Source: Prauserella muralis
Lineage (GTDB): Bacteria; Actinomycetota; Actinomycetes; Mycobacteriales; Pseudonocardiaceae
Length of the DNA stretch: 64,000 nt
Assembly (NCBI RefSeq): GCF_003202285.1
Contig: NZ_MASW01000001.1
Location: 496,001-560,000, forward strand
Direction: 5' to 3'
Shown: in pieces, positions 41,690 through 49,155 of the stretch
How positions within the stretch are numbered: the first letter of the stretch is position 1
Layout of the letters: every line of letters starts with the position of its first letter
Program-made: the position numbers and the translations under genes
The notes under the pieces: generated by a model
Told to the model about the DNA's origin: nothing
Database searches by the model: none
The model's input: the letters and a program-made list of their open reading frames with translations, nothing else

Positions 41690-42142
41690 TTACTTCTCCT
41701 TCGGGAGCCGGAACACCGGGAAGCCGGGTGCCGCGGCACGCAGGTCCTCGTCGGGCGACGTGGCCTTGAGGTCGTCGAAGAAGGCGCTGACCTCCCACGC
41801 CCACTTCTTCAGGTACGCGCGGATCACGGGGACCTTCTCGTCGTCGGTCAGTTCCACGGGCACGATGCGCTCCTCCCGTCTGCCCAGCCGCAGCTTCGCC
41901 TCGCCGGCCGCTCGCAGGTTCCGCACCCACTGCGTGTGACCCCGCGGGGCGAGCAGGTAGCGCTCTCCCTCGAAGACCAGCAGGTTCACCGGCGTCGAGC
42001 GCCACTCGCCGGTCTTGCGGCCGCGCACGGACAGGATGCGGCTGCCCCACAGGCTCACCCCGAGTTTGGCCAGCACGGCCACCGCGCGATTGAACACGTT
42101 GGTGGGCTTCTTCGGCTTGAGGTAGCGGGACTGACCGGGCAT
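41690..42142 (-). CDS. F420-type nitroreductase-family (DDN-like) protein
   Basis: A 150-residue split-barrel protein of the deazaflavin-dependent nitroreductase family. Its features are FNRAVAVLAKLGVSLWGSRI, SVRGRKTGEWRSTPVNLLV (the family RxxG pattern), YLLAPRGHTQWVRNLRAAG and the ending FPVFRLP. Such proteins use or bind cofactor F420, which Pseudonocardiales make. Start ATG 42142. It is divergent from the TetR regulator and has one of the paired operators 19 bp upstream, so it is the likely target. Substrate unknown. Confidence 0.87.
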   Translation of the reverse strand: MPGQSRYLKPKKPTNVFNRAVAVLAKLGVSLWGSRILSVRGRKTGEWRSTPVNLLVFEGERYLLAPRGHTQWVRNLRAAGEAKLRLGRREERIVPVELTDDEKVPVIRAYLKKWAWEVSAFFDDLKATSPDEDLRAAAPGFPVFRLPKEK

Positions 42143-42160
42143 GGTCTCCTCCTTCTGGTT

Positions 42161-42230
42161 CGAGAGCGGTGCTCTCGCTTGAGATCAGTGAACACGCGAC
42201 AGGTGCTCACTGTCAAGAGCGGTGCTCTCG
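42161..42230. promoter_or_regulatory. Paired TetR operators between DDN-type gene and tetR
   Basis: Two copies of the dyad CGAGAGC-GGT-GCTCTCG. The first (42161-42177) is a perfect 7-3-7 palindrome close to the DDN-type start; the second (42214-42230, CAAGAGC-GGT-GCTCTCG) has one mismatched pair and lies 20 bp from the tetR start. Centres are 53 bp apart. One operator per promoter is the usual TetR autoregulatory layout. Confidence 0.88.
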
Positions 42231-42250
42231 TTTTGTGGCACACTGACGTC

Positions 42251-42943
42251 ATGCCCGCTCATCGCACCGCCAGGGAACGTGCCCGAGCCGAGATCACCAC
42301 GGCGATCAAGGAGGAAGCCCGCAACCAGCTCGCCACCGCGGGCGCCGACGGCCTGTCGCTGCGCGCCGTGGCCAGGCAGCTCGGCATGGTCTCCTCGGCG
42401 CTGTACCGCTACTTCCCCAGCCGCGACGACCTGCTGACGGTGCTCATCATCGATGCCTACAACGCCGTCGGAGAGCAGGCCGAGCGCGCCGCCGCGCGGG
42501 AGTCCGGCGCGCGCGAACGCTGGCGGGCGATCTGCCACGCCATCCGGGACTGGGCCAGGGCCCACCCCCACGAGTACTCGCTGATCTACGGCTCGCCCAT
42601 CCCCGGCTACCGGGCACCCCAGGACACGATCACCCCCGCCAGCCGGGTGCCCGTCGCGCTCGCCCGCACGGTCCACGACGGCTGGGCCGCCGGGACGCTC
42701 ACCGAGTCCCCGTCCGCGCCGGACCTGCCACCCGGCCTGCGCGAGCAGGCCCGCGTGGTCACCACGGCCGTCGGCGTCGCGCTGCCGGACGCCGTCGTGG
42801 TGAGAACGCTCATCGCGTGGACACAGCTGTTCGGCATGGTCGGCTTCGAGCTCACCGGCCAGCTCGTGGGCAGCATGGACCCGGCCGACGAGTTCTTCGC
42901 CCACGCGGTGGAGGAGATGACCCGCTTCGTCGGGCTGACGTGA
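42251..42943 (+). CDS. TetR-family transcriptional regulator
   Basis: A 230-residue TetR protein. The helix-turn-helix ARNQLATAGADGLSLRAVAR, QLGMVSSALYRYFPSRDDL is at about residues 20-65. The C-terminal domain has RWRAICHAIRDWARAHPHEYS, LIYGSPIPGY and TAVGVALPDAVVV, features of the common WHG-type actinobacterial TetR group. ATG 42251. It is divergent from the DDN-type gene, with a matched pair of operators between them; autoregulation and repression of that gene are inferred. Confidence 0.92.
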   Translation: MPAHRTARERARAEITTAIKEEARNQLATAGADGLSLRAVARQLGMVSSALYRYFPSRDDLLTVLIIDAYNAVGEQAERAAARESGARERWRAICHAIRDWARAHPHEYSLIYGSPIPGYRAPQDTITPASRVPVALARTVHDGWAAGTLTESPSAPDLPPGLREQARVVTTAVGVALPDAVVVRTLIAWTQLFGMVGFELTGQLVGSMDPADEFFAHAVEEMTRFVGLT

Positions 42944-43004
42944 GCGTGCGCGCCTAGGGTCGGGAACGAACGTCCCTCGATCACCCCTCGACGAAGGAGA
43001 CACC

Positions 43005-43439
43005 ATGGCCAGTCGCGACGCGACCACCCACTGGACCGGCGGCCTCAACTCCGGCAAGGGCTCGGTCACCCTCGACTCGTCCAACGCGGGCCAGTTCGAC
43101 GTCTCGTTCCCCCACCGTGTCGGCGACCCCGAGGGGCAGACCAGCCCGGAGGAGCTGGTCGCCGCCGCGCAGTCGTCCTGCCTCGCCATGAACCTGTCCG
43201 GGGTGCTGGAGAAGAACGGCTACGCCCCCAAGACCGTCGACGTGAGCGCCGAGGTGACGGTCGGACCCGCCGACGGCGGGCTCGCGATCAGCTCCATCGA
43301 CATCACGCTGCGTGCCGAGGTCGACGACATCGACGACGCCACGTTCCAGGAGCTGGCCACGACGGCCAAGGACACCTGCCCGGTCAGCAAGGCCCTGGCC
43401 GGAACGGCCATCACACTCGACGCCTCACTCGCGCACTGA
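43005..43439 (+). CDS. OsmC-family peroxiredoxin
   Basis: A 144-residue OsmC/Ohr-superfamily protein with the two conserved redox cysteines, Cys59 (AAAQSSCLAM) and Cys125 (KDTCPVSKAL). The pattern TSPEELVAAAQSSC is that of the OsmC branch, which reduces organic hydroperoxides. An AAGGAG site precedes ATG 43005. It lies 61 bp downstream of tetR on the same strand and could be part of that transcript. Confidence 0.92.
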   Translation: MASRDATTHWTGGLNSGKGSVTLDSSNAGQFDVSFPHRVGDPEGQTSPEELVAAAQSSCLAMNLSGVLEKNGYAPKTVDVSAEVTVGPADGGLAISSIDITLRAEVDDIDDATFQELATTAKDTCPVSKALAGTAITLDASLAH

Positions 43440-43452
43440 ACCCCCCGCGAAG

Positions 43453-43488
43453 CCGGTGACCGGCATCGAGCAGCACACCGGTCACCGG
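43453..43488. terminator. Bidirectional hairpin between osmC-like gene and ketosynthase
   Basis: An 11-bp perfect stem, CCGGTGACCGG paired with CCGGTCACCGG, with a 14-bp loop. It lies between the convergent ends of the OsmC and ketosynthase genes. Confidence 0.65.
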
Positions 43489-43495
43489 GCTCCCC

Positions 43496-44656
43496 TCACG
43501 CCGAGGCCGGGCCGAGCACGACCACGGAGTTGTGGCCGCCCATGCCGAGCGACGACTTCACGGTCAGCCCGCCGTCGACGGGGAACTCGCCGTGCAGCAG
43601 CCGCGGGTGCGCCTCCGCCACCCGCGGAGGCGCGGGAACGACCCGGCGCTCGTAGCCGAGTGCGGCCACCGCGATCTCCACGGCGGACGCGGCGCCCTGG
43701 CAGTGCCCGGTGAGCGGCTTCACCGAGTAGACCCCGGTCTCGGCAGGGAACAACTCGTCCACGATGGTCGCCTCGGTCCGGTCGCACTGCCGGGTGCCGG
43801 GGCCGTGCGCGTTGACGAAGCGGACGTCCCGGGGGTCGACGTCCGCGTTGTCGAGCGCGTCGGCGAAGCAGCGCCGCACCTCGGGAAAGGCGGGGTCGAT
43901 CGACGTCACGTGGTAGGCGTCGTGCGACATGGCCCCGCCGAGCGCCATCGCGTAGGCACCGCCGGAGCCCTTCGACAACACCATCGCCACCGAGGCCTCG
44001 CCCATGATGAAGCCCCGGCTGCCCTCCTGGAACGGGCGGCAGCCGTCGAGCGGCTCCAGCTTGCCCACCGCCACGCCGAGCCGGAGGAAGTGGGACACGT
44101 TCTCCGGGGTCAAGGACAGGTCCGTCGCCACGAGCACGACGTCGTCGACGATCCCGGCTTCGAGCCACGCCTTGGCCGTGAGCAGGCCGGCGTTGCCGGA
44201 CGCGCACATCGCCGAGACGTTCATGGCCGGACCGTGGAAGCCGAACTCCTGCATGAACGTCGACATCGGCGTCGACGGCATCAGTGCCAGGTAGTCGCGC
44301 ACCCGCAGCTTGCCGCCGTCGACCGTGTAGAAGTCCTTCCACAGGTAGGCCTCACCGATCACGACAGCGTGGAGCAGGCCGACTCTGCGGCCCGGTGACC
44401 AGCCCCGCGCCGTGGCGTCGTCGATGGCCTCGCGTGCGGACGCGCGCATGGCCCTGGCGAACCTGCCCCTGCCGTCGGCGGGGTCACCGCCCTCGGGTAC
44501 CGCGGCCACCCACAGGCTCTCGTCCTGGTTGCGGCCGTAGCCGCCGGTGAGCGTCGCGGCGGGCTTCGCCGACACCAGTCCTTCCCACAATTGCTCGCGG
44601 CCCCAGCCGTAGCCGGTGACCGCACCGATCCCGCAGATTCCGATTCCGCGTGACAC
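43496..44656 (-). CDS. Stand-alone beta-ketoacyl-ACP synthase family protein
   Basis: A 386-residue thiolase-fold condensing enzyme of the FabF/KS-alpha type. The catalytic triad is complete: Cys151 in SAMCASGNAG, His284 in NAHGPGTRQCD and His318 in KPLTGHCQGA. It is shorter than FabF (about 410). GTG 44656 is chosen at the conserved GIGICGIGAVTGYG strand with a GAGG about 10 bp upstream. There is no acyl carrier protein, chain-length factor or ketoreductase nearby, so it is not part of a polyketide cluster here. Role unknown; it could initiate or prime a fatty or polyketide chain made elsewhere. Confidence 0.85.
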   Translation of the reverse strand: MSRGIGICGIGAVTGYGWGREQLWEGLVSAKPAATLTGGYGRNQDESLWVAAVPEGGDPADGRGRFARAMRASAREAIDDATARGWSPGRRVGLLHAVVIGEAYLWKDFYTVDGGKLRVRDYLALMPSTPMSTFMQEFGFHGPAMNVSAMCASGNAGLLTAKAWLEAGIVDDVVLVATDLSLTPENVSHFLRLGVAVGKLEPLDGCRPFQEGSRGFIMGEASVAMVLSKGSGGAYAMALGGAMSHDAYHVTSIDPAFPEVRRCFADALDNADVDPRDVRFVNAHGPGTRQCDRTEATIVDELFPAETGVYSVKPLTGHCQGAASAVEIAVAALGYERRVVPAPPRVAEAHPRLLHGEFPVDGGLTVKSSLGMGGHNSVVVLGPASA

Positions 44657-44803
44657 GATGCTCGCCTCGCTTCCATTTTTCGGGGGATAGCGCCGGCACC
44701 CACACGGGTTGCCGGTCACTCGAAGTACAACCCGATTCGTCCTATTCGCCTAGCGGGCATTTCGTGTTGTAATCAGATCCCGAATGGATCAGCGGATGGA
44801 CGG
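44657..44803. other. Divergent gap between ketosynthase and GGDEF-EAL genes
   Basis: 147 bp, AT-richer than either flank, expected to hold both promoters. A TTGTAAT stretch near 44766 could be a -10 box for the GGDEF-EAL gene. No palindrome was seen. Confidence 0.35.
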
Positions 44804-47581
44804 ATGATGGAGGCGCACGCCCAGCGCAGCCTGCTCACGGTGCGGGACCCGGGTATCGACGTGCTCACCGACCTGGCCCTGTCGGCCAGCGCGTCGGCAA
44901 TGTGGAGGGTCGAACTGGACGAGCGCACCGTCACGTGGGCGCCCGAGTTCCCCCGTATGCTCGGGTTGCCGGCCACCGCAGAGCAAGACATCCGGCGCGG
45001 GTTGCTCCAACTGGTCGAGCCGATGACCGTGGCAGCACGGAATTGCCCGGTATGGCAGGATTTTGACCTTGAACAGCGCCACCAGACACCCGAAGGCGAC
45101 GCGAAATGGATCCGGTTCCTTGCCCGAAGCTACGGCAACGGCAAGACGGAGGGGCTACTGGGGATCGCCAGCGACGTGACTGAACGGCATGGCAGCGAGC
45201 AGGCCCTGAACGATCTCGCGGACCGGTACCGGCTGCTCGTCGACCTCAGCCCGGACGCCATCTGTGTGCACGAGGCGGGCAAGCTGGTCTACGTCAACCC
45301 GGCCGCGCTGCGCTTCTCCGGCGCGCCAGCGGCGGAGCACCTCCTGGGCAGGCCGATCACCGACTTCGTCGACGCGGGCTCGGTGCCGGAGATGCTCTCG
45401 CGCATCAGCTCGCTCACCGAGCCGGGCGCGACCTCGGACCCCACCGAGGTCACGCTGCGCCGGTGGGACGGCGGGTCGCTGCTGGTCGAGTCGGTCTCGG
45501 TGCGGACCACCTGGCAGGGGCGGCCGGCATTTCAGGTGATCATGCGCGACATCACGGCGCAGAAGGCTGCCGAGTCCGCGCTGCGCTACCAGGCCGCGCT
45601 CGTCTCCCACGTCAGCGACGCGATCATCGGCACCGCCGCCGACGGCACCGTGACCAGCTGGAACCCGGCAGCCGAGGCGGTCTACGGGCATGCCGAGGCC
45701 GACGCCATGGGCCGGCCCGTCGGCGACCTGGTCGGCGCGCCGCTCGACCCGGCGCACATCCTCGCCCAGGGCGGCGTCGTGGACGCCGTGCACCGCAGCG
45801 CCGCGGGCGCCACGCTGGCCATCAGGGTCTCGGCGGCCGCGATGGACGGCGGCTACGTGCTGCTCTGCGCCGACGAGACACCGCGGCGGCGTGCCGAGCG
45901 CCGGTACAGCACCGTCGTCGCGGCACTGGACGAGGGCGTGGTGGTGGTCGGCGCCGACGGGCGCGTGGAGTCGGCGAACCCGGCCGCGCAGCGCATCCTC
46001 GGCCTGCCGGCCAGCCGCATGGTCGGCTGCGCCCCGACGCTGCTGCCGCTCTACGACGAGTCGGGCACCTGCGTCCCTCCCTCCGAGTACCCTTCGGCGA
46101 AGACCCGGCGCACCGGCAGGCCGCACGGACCCATCGTCGTCCGCGTGCAGCGGCCCGACGGCCGCTCCGCGTGGCTGTCCATCAGCTGCAGGCCGCTCGA
46201 CCCTGAGGCGACGCCGCCGTCCACGGTCGTCACGTCCTTCACCGACATCACCGAGCGCAGGGCCATCGGCGAGCGGCTGGAGCACGACGCCACCCACGAC
46301 CCGCTCACGGGGCTGGCCAACCGGACGCTCGTGCTCAGGCGGCTCGACGCCGCACTCGGCGACCCCCGCCGGTCGGGCATGATCTGCGTGCTGTTCATCG
46401 ACCTGGACAAGTTCAAGGTCATCAACGACTCCCTCGGCCACGGCATCGGCGACAAGGTGCTGCGCATCGTCGGGCAGCGGCTGAGGTACTGCGTACGCAC
46501 CTCGGACCTCGTCGGCAGGCTCGGCGGCGACGAGTTCGCCGTCGTGGCGTTCGGCACCCGCGGCGTCGAGGAGATCCAGGCGCTCATGGCCCACCTGCGC
46601 GACACGCTCACCCAGCCGATCACCCTCGACGGCAGGCGGCTGCACGTCGACTCGAGCACGGGCATCGTGACCGCCGGGCCCGGCGACGAGCGCTCGGCCG
46701 AGGACCTCATCCGCGACGCGGACGTGGCGATGTACCAGGCGAAGACCCGGGGCCGGGGGCGCTACGAGTTCTTCGACGTCGAGCTGCGCCAGCGCATCCA
46801 GCGGGAGCTGCGGCTGGAGCAGGACCTGCGGGAGGCGCTGCGGGACGGGCAGCTGTGGGTGGCCTACCAGCCCGTGGTGGACCTGCGCAGCGGCCGCACG
46901 GTGGCGGTGGAGGGCCTCATGCGGTGGCAGCACCCCACGCAGGGCGCCGTGCCACCGGGTGAGTTCATCCCGCTCGCCGAGGAGAGTGACCTCATCAACC
47001 ACGTCGGCGACTACATGCTGCGCACCACCACCGCCGAGATCGCGGCCCGGCGGCGGCGCAACGGCATCGACACCCGCCTGACGGTCAACCTCTCGGCCCG
47101 GCAACTGGACGACGCCACGCTGGTGGACACGGTGCGCGAGACCCTGCGGACCACGGGGCTGGACCCGGGCGCGCTGTGCCTGGAGATCACCGAGAGCGCG
47201 CTCGTGCGGGAGCCGGACGCGGCCGCCGAGGTGCTGACCCAGCTGCGCGCGCTCGGCGTGCGGCTGGCGATCGACGACTTCGGCACCGGTTACTCGTCGC
47301 TGGCGCAGCTGTGGCGGCTGCCGCTGGACACGCTGAAGATCGACCGCTCGTTCGTCGCGGGCCTGGGGGCCGACGACCACAAGGACGCCGAGGCGATCGT
47401 CACCAGCATCGTGCGGATGGCCCACGCGCTGGGCCTGACCGTCATCGCCGAGGGCGTCGAGCACGAGCGGCAGGTGACGATCCTGCGCGAGCTCGGCTGC
47501 GACCAGGCACAGGGCTACTACTTCGGCAAACCGGTGTCCCGCGAGGAGCTGTTCGACCCGGTGGTTCATCCGGGCCGCTGA
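44804..47581 (+). CDS. PAS-GGDEF-EAL cyclic-di-GMP protein
   Basis: A 925-residue cytoplasmic signalling protein. About four PAS-like sensor domains occupy residues 20-490. The GGDEF domain (FIDLDKFKVINDSLGHGIGD; GGDEF at 574-578) has an RxxD inhibitory site (RTSD) five residues upstream. The EAL domain follows from about 690: the first motif reads EGL rather than EAL, but NLSARQL, EITESAL, DDFGTGYSSL, KIDRSF, AEGVEHERQ and QGYYFGKP are all present. Both synthase and phosphodiesterase activity are therefore plausible. ATG 44804 is one of two adjacent ATGs. No membrane segment, so the PAS domains sense a soluble or cofactor signal. Monocistronic. Confidence 0.92.
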   Translation: MMEAHAQRSLLTVRDPGIDVLTDLALSASASAMWRVELDERTVTWAPEFPRMLGLPATAEQDIRRGLLQLVEPMTVAARNCPVWQDFDLEQRHQTPEGDAKWIRFLARSYGNGKTEGLLGIASDVTERHGSEQALNDLADRYRLLVDLSPDAICVHEAGKLVYVNPAALRFSGAPAAEHLLGRPITDFVDAGSVPEMLSRISSLTEPGATSDPTEVTLRRWDGGSLLVESVSVRTTWQGRPAFQVIMRDITAQKAAESALRYQAALVSHVSDAIIGTAADGTVTSWNPAAEAVYGHAEADAMGRPVGDLVGAPLDPAHILAQGGVVDAVHRSAAGATLAIRVSAAAMDGGYVLLCADETPRRRAERRYSTVVAALDEGVVVVGADGRVESANPAAQRILGLPASRMVGCAPTLLPLYDESGTCVPPSEYPSAKTRRTGRPHGPIVVRVQRPDGRSAWLSISCRPLDPEATPPSTVVTSFTDITERRAIGERLEHDATHDPLTGLANRTLVLRRLDAALGDPRRSGMICVLFIDLDKFKVINDSLGHGIGDKVLRIVGQRLRYCVRTSDLVGRLGGDEFAVVAFGTRGVEEIQALMAHLRDTLTQPITLDGRRLHVDSSTGIVTAGPGDERSAEDLIRDADVAMYQAKTRGRGRYEFFDVELRQRIQRELRLEQDLREALRDGQLWVAYQPVVDLRSGRTVAVEGLMRWQHPTQGAVPPGEFIPLAEESDLINHVGDYMLRTTTAEIAARRRRNGIDTRLTVNLSARQLDDATLVDTVRETLRTTGLDPGALCLEITESALVREPDAAAEVLTQLRALGVRLAIDDFGTGYSSLAQLWRLPLDTLKIDRSFVAGLGADDHKDAEAIVTSIVRMAHALGLTVIAEGVEHERQVTILRELGCDQAQGYYFGKPVSREELFDPVVHPGR

Positions 47582-47692
47582 CCGGTGGCGCGGTCGACGA
47601 TCGGCTCGTCGGGCAGCACACCGGCTGGGCGGGAAACCGGCGGTCGGCGGGGTCGGCGTACTCGCAGGCGCACGACAACATCCACGGAACTC

Positions 47693-47732
47693 CCTACACA
47701 GGATTATCCTCGACAAGATAATCCTGTGTAGG
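47693..47732. repeat. Perfect 16-bp inverted repeat at the AAA-DUF234 start
   Basis: Left arm CCTACACAGGATTATC (47693-47708) and exact complement GATAATCCTGTGTAGG (47717-47732), spacer 8 bp. A further AGGATAATCCT half-unit (47730-47740) ends at the base before the ATG. It probably serves as an operator and would also fold over the start; there is no clear Shine-Dalgarno other than AGGATAATCC itself. Much more AT-rich than the flanks. Confidence 0.85.
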
Positions 47733-47740
47733 ATAATCCT

Positions 47741-49141
47741 ATGGAGTTTCTTAACCGTACCGACGAGTTGGCCATGCTCGGCCGGCGGCTTTCCAGTGAC
47801 GCTGCCGAGTTGCTCGTCGTCTACGGTCGCAGGCGAGTCGGCAAGACCGAGCTGTTGACCCACCTCACGTCGAACGTCCGCTCGCTGTACTTCGAGGCGA
47901 CCGACACGGTGACCCCCGAACAGCTCCACGACCTGACGGCGGAGCTCGCACGGGCTTCCGGCGACGATCTTCTCGCCGCGCAGCCACTCACCAGCTGGGA
48001 AGCCGCGCTGGCTGCCATCGCGAGATTCGTCGGGGACCAGCGCACGCTCGTGGTGCTGGACGAGTTCCAACTACTCGCCACGCAGGCACCCGAACTCGAG
48101 AGCGTCTTGAGCCGGTGGTGGCGTACGACGGGGCGAAACCTGCCTGTCGTTCTGGTTCTCGCGGGAAGCGAACTGTCCTTCTTCGAAGACGAGGTTCTCG
48201 CAGGCCGCCTTTACGGCAGGCGGACAGGGCAGCTGAAGGTCGCACCGTTCCTCGCTCGCGAGGCGGCGCTGTTCCACCCCGGCTACTCACCAGCTGACCG
48301 AGTCCGCACCTTCTCGGTGTGCGGAGGCATTCCCTACTACCTGGAACGGTTCACCGACACGAGCCCTCTTGAGGAGCATCTTCTCGCCGAGGTGTTCGAG
48401 CGCACCGGACTGCTCCACGACGAAGCGGAACTGATGCTGAGGCAATCGATCAGCAACCCCACCAACCACACGGCAGTTCTACGCTCGATCGCCCATGGCC
48501 ACAACCGCAACAGCACCATCAGCCAGCGCACCGGGCTCGAACCCGCCTACGTCACGAAGGTAGTCGGCTCACTCGAGCGGCTCGGCCTCGTCGAACGGTT
48601 GCGACCGGTCACCGCGTCGGAGCGAGCGAAGAAGCTGGCCTATCGGATCAGTGACCAGTTTCTCCGGTTCCACTATCGGTTCGTCGAGCCCGCGCGATCG
48701 CAACTGCGCACGAGCTCCTTGGCGGACGCCTACCTCCGCGACTCGGTCCTGCCCCAGCTGGATCACCATGTCTCCGAAGCATGGGAGGACATCTGCCGCG
48801 AGCACGTCCTGCGCACGATGCCTGGCGTGACAACGGTTGGGCGGTGGTGGGGGCAGGTGCCCACGGGCACCGGCAGAAGGACGGAGGAACGGGAGGTCGA
48901 CATCGTCGGCGTCGACGCCAACCGGAAACCGGTCGTGATTGGCATGTGCAAGTGGACCAGGGCCGCCGTCGATTTCGACGAGCTGAACCTGCTCGACCGG
49001 CTGAGCCCCCACATCGACGGCAGCAGCGGCGAGCTGCACAGGATCCTGTGCTCGCGGGAGGGATTCACCCCGCGACTGCGGGCGTACGCCGAGAACGACC
49101 CGCTGCTGACTCTCGTCACACCCGCCGACATCTATTCGTGA
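47741..49141 (+). CDS. AAA ATPase with C-terminal DUF234 domain
   Basis: A 466-residue archaeal-type ATPase. Walker A GRRRVGKT is at residues 29-36, and Walker B LVVLDEFQ is near 102-109. A winged helix (STISQRTGLEPAYVTKVVG, about 265-290) follows, and the C-terminal DUF234 nuclease-like domain carries EVDIVGVDANRKPVVIGMCKW. In DUF234 relatives the last motif usually reads GECKW, the E-x-K of a PD-(D/E)xK fold; here Glu is replaced by Met, so catalysis is doubtful. ATG 47741 abuts a perfect inverted repeat. Codon usage is somewhat less GC-biased than in neighbours. Function unknown. Confidence 0.82.
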   Translation: MEFLNRTDELAMLGRRLSSDAAELLVVYGRRRVGKTELLTHLTSNVRSLYFEATDTVTPEQLHDLTAELARASGDDLLAAQPLTSWEAALAAIARFVGDQRTLVVLDEFQLLATQAPELESVLSRWWRTTGRNLPVVLVLAGSELSFFEDEVLAGRLYGRRTGQLKVAPFLAREAALFHPGYSPADRVRTFSVCGGIPYYLERFTDTSPLEEHLLAEVFERTGLLHDEAELMLRQSISNPTNHTAVLRSIAHGHNRNSTISQRTGLEPAYVTKVVGSLERLGLVERLRPVTASERAKKLAYRISDQFLRFHYRFVEPARSQLRTSSLADAYLRDSVLPQLDHHVSEAWEDICREHVLRTMPGVTTVGRWWGQVPTGTGRRTEEREVDIVGVDANRKPVVIGMCKWTRAAVDFDELNLLDRLSPHIDGSSGELHRILCSREGFTPRLRAYAENDPLLTLVTPADIYS

Positions 49142-49155
49142 GCCGTCGCCAGAAG

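Noticed and set aside
43496-44656. Ketosynthase considered as the core of a polyketide biosynthetic cluster.
   Set aside because: No ACP, chain-length factor, ketoreductase, cyclase or tailoring genes flank it; neighbours are OsmC and a GGDEF-EAL protein.
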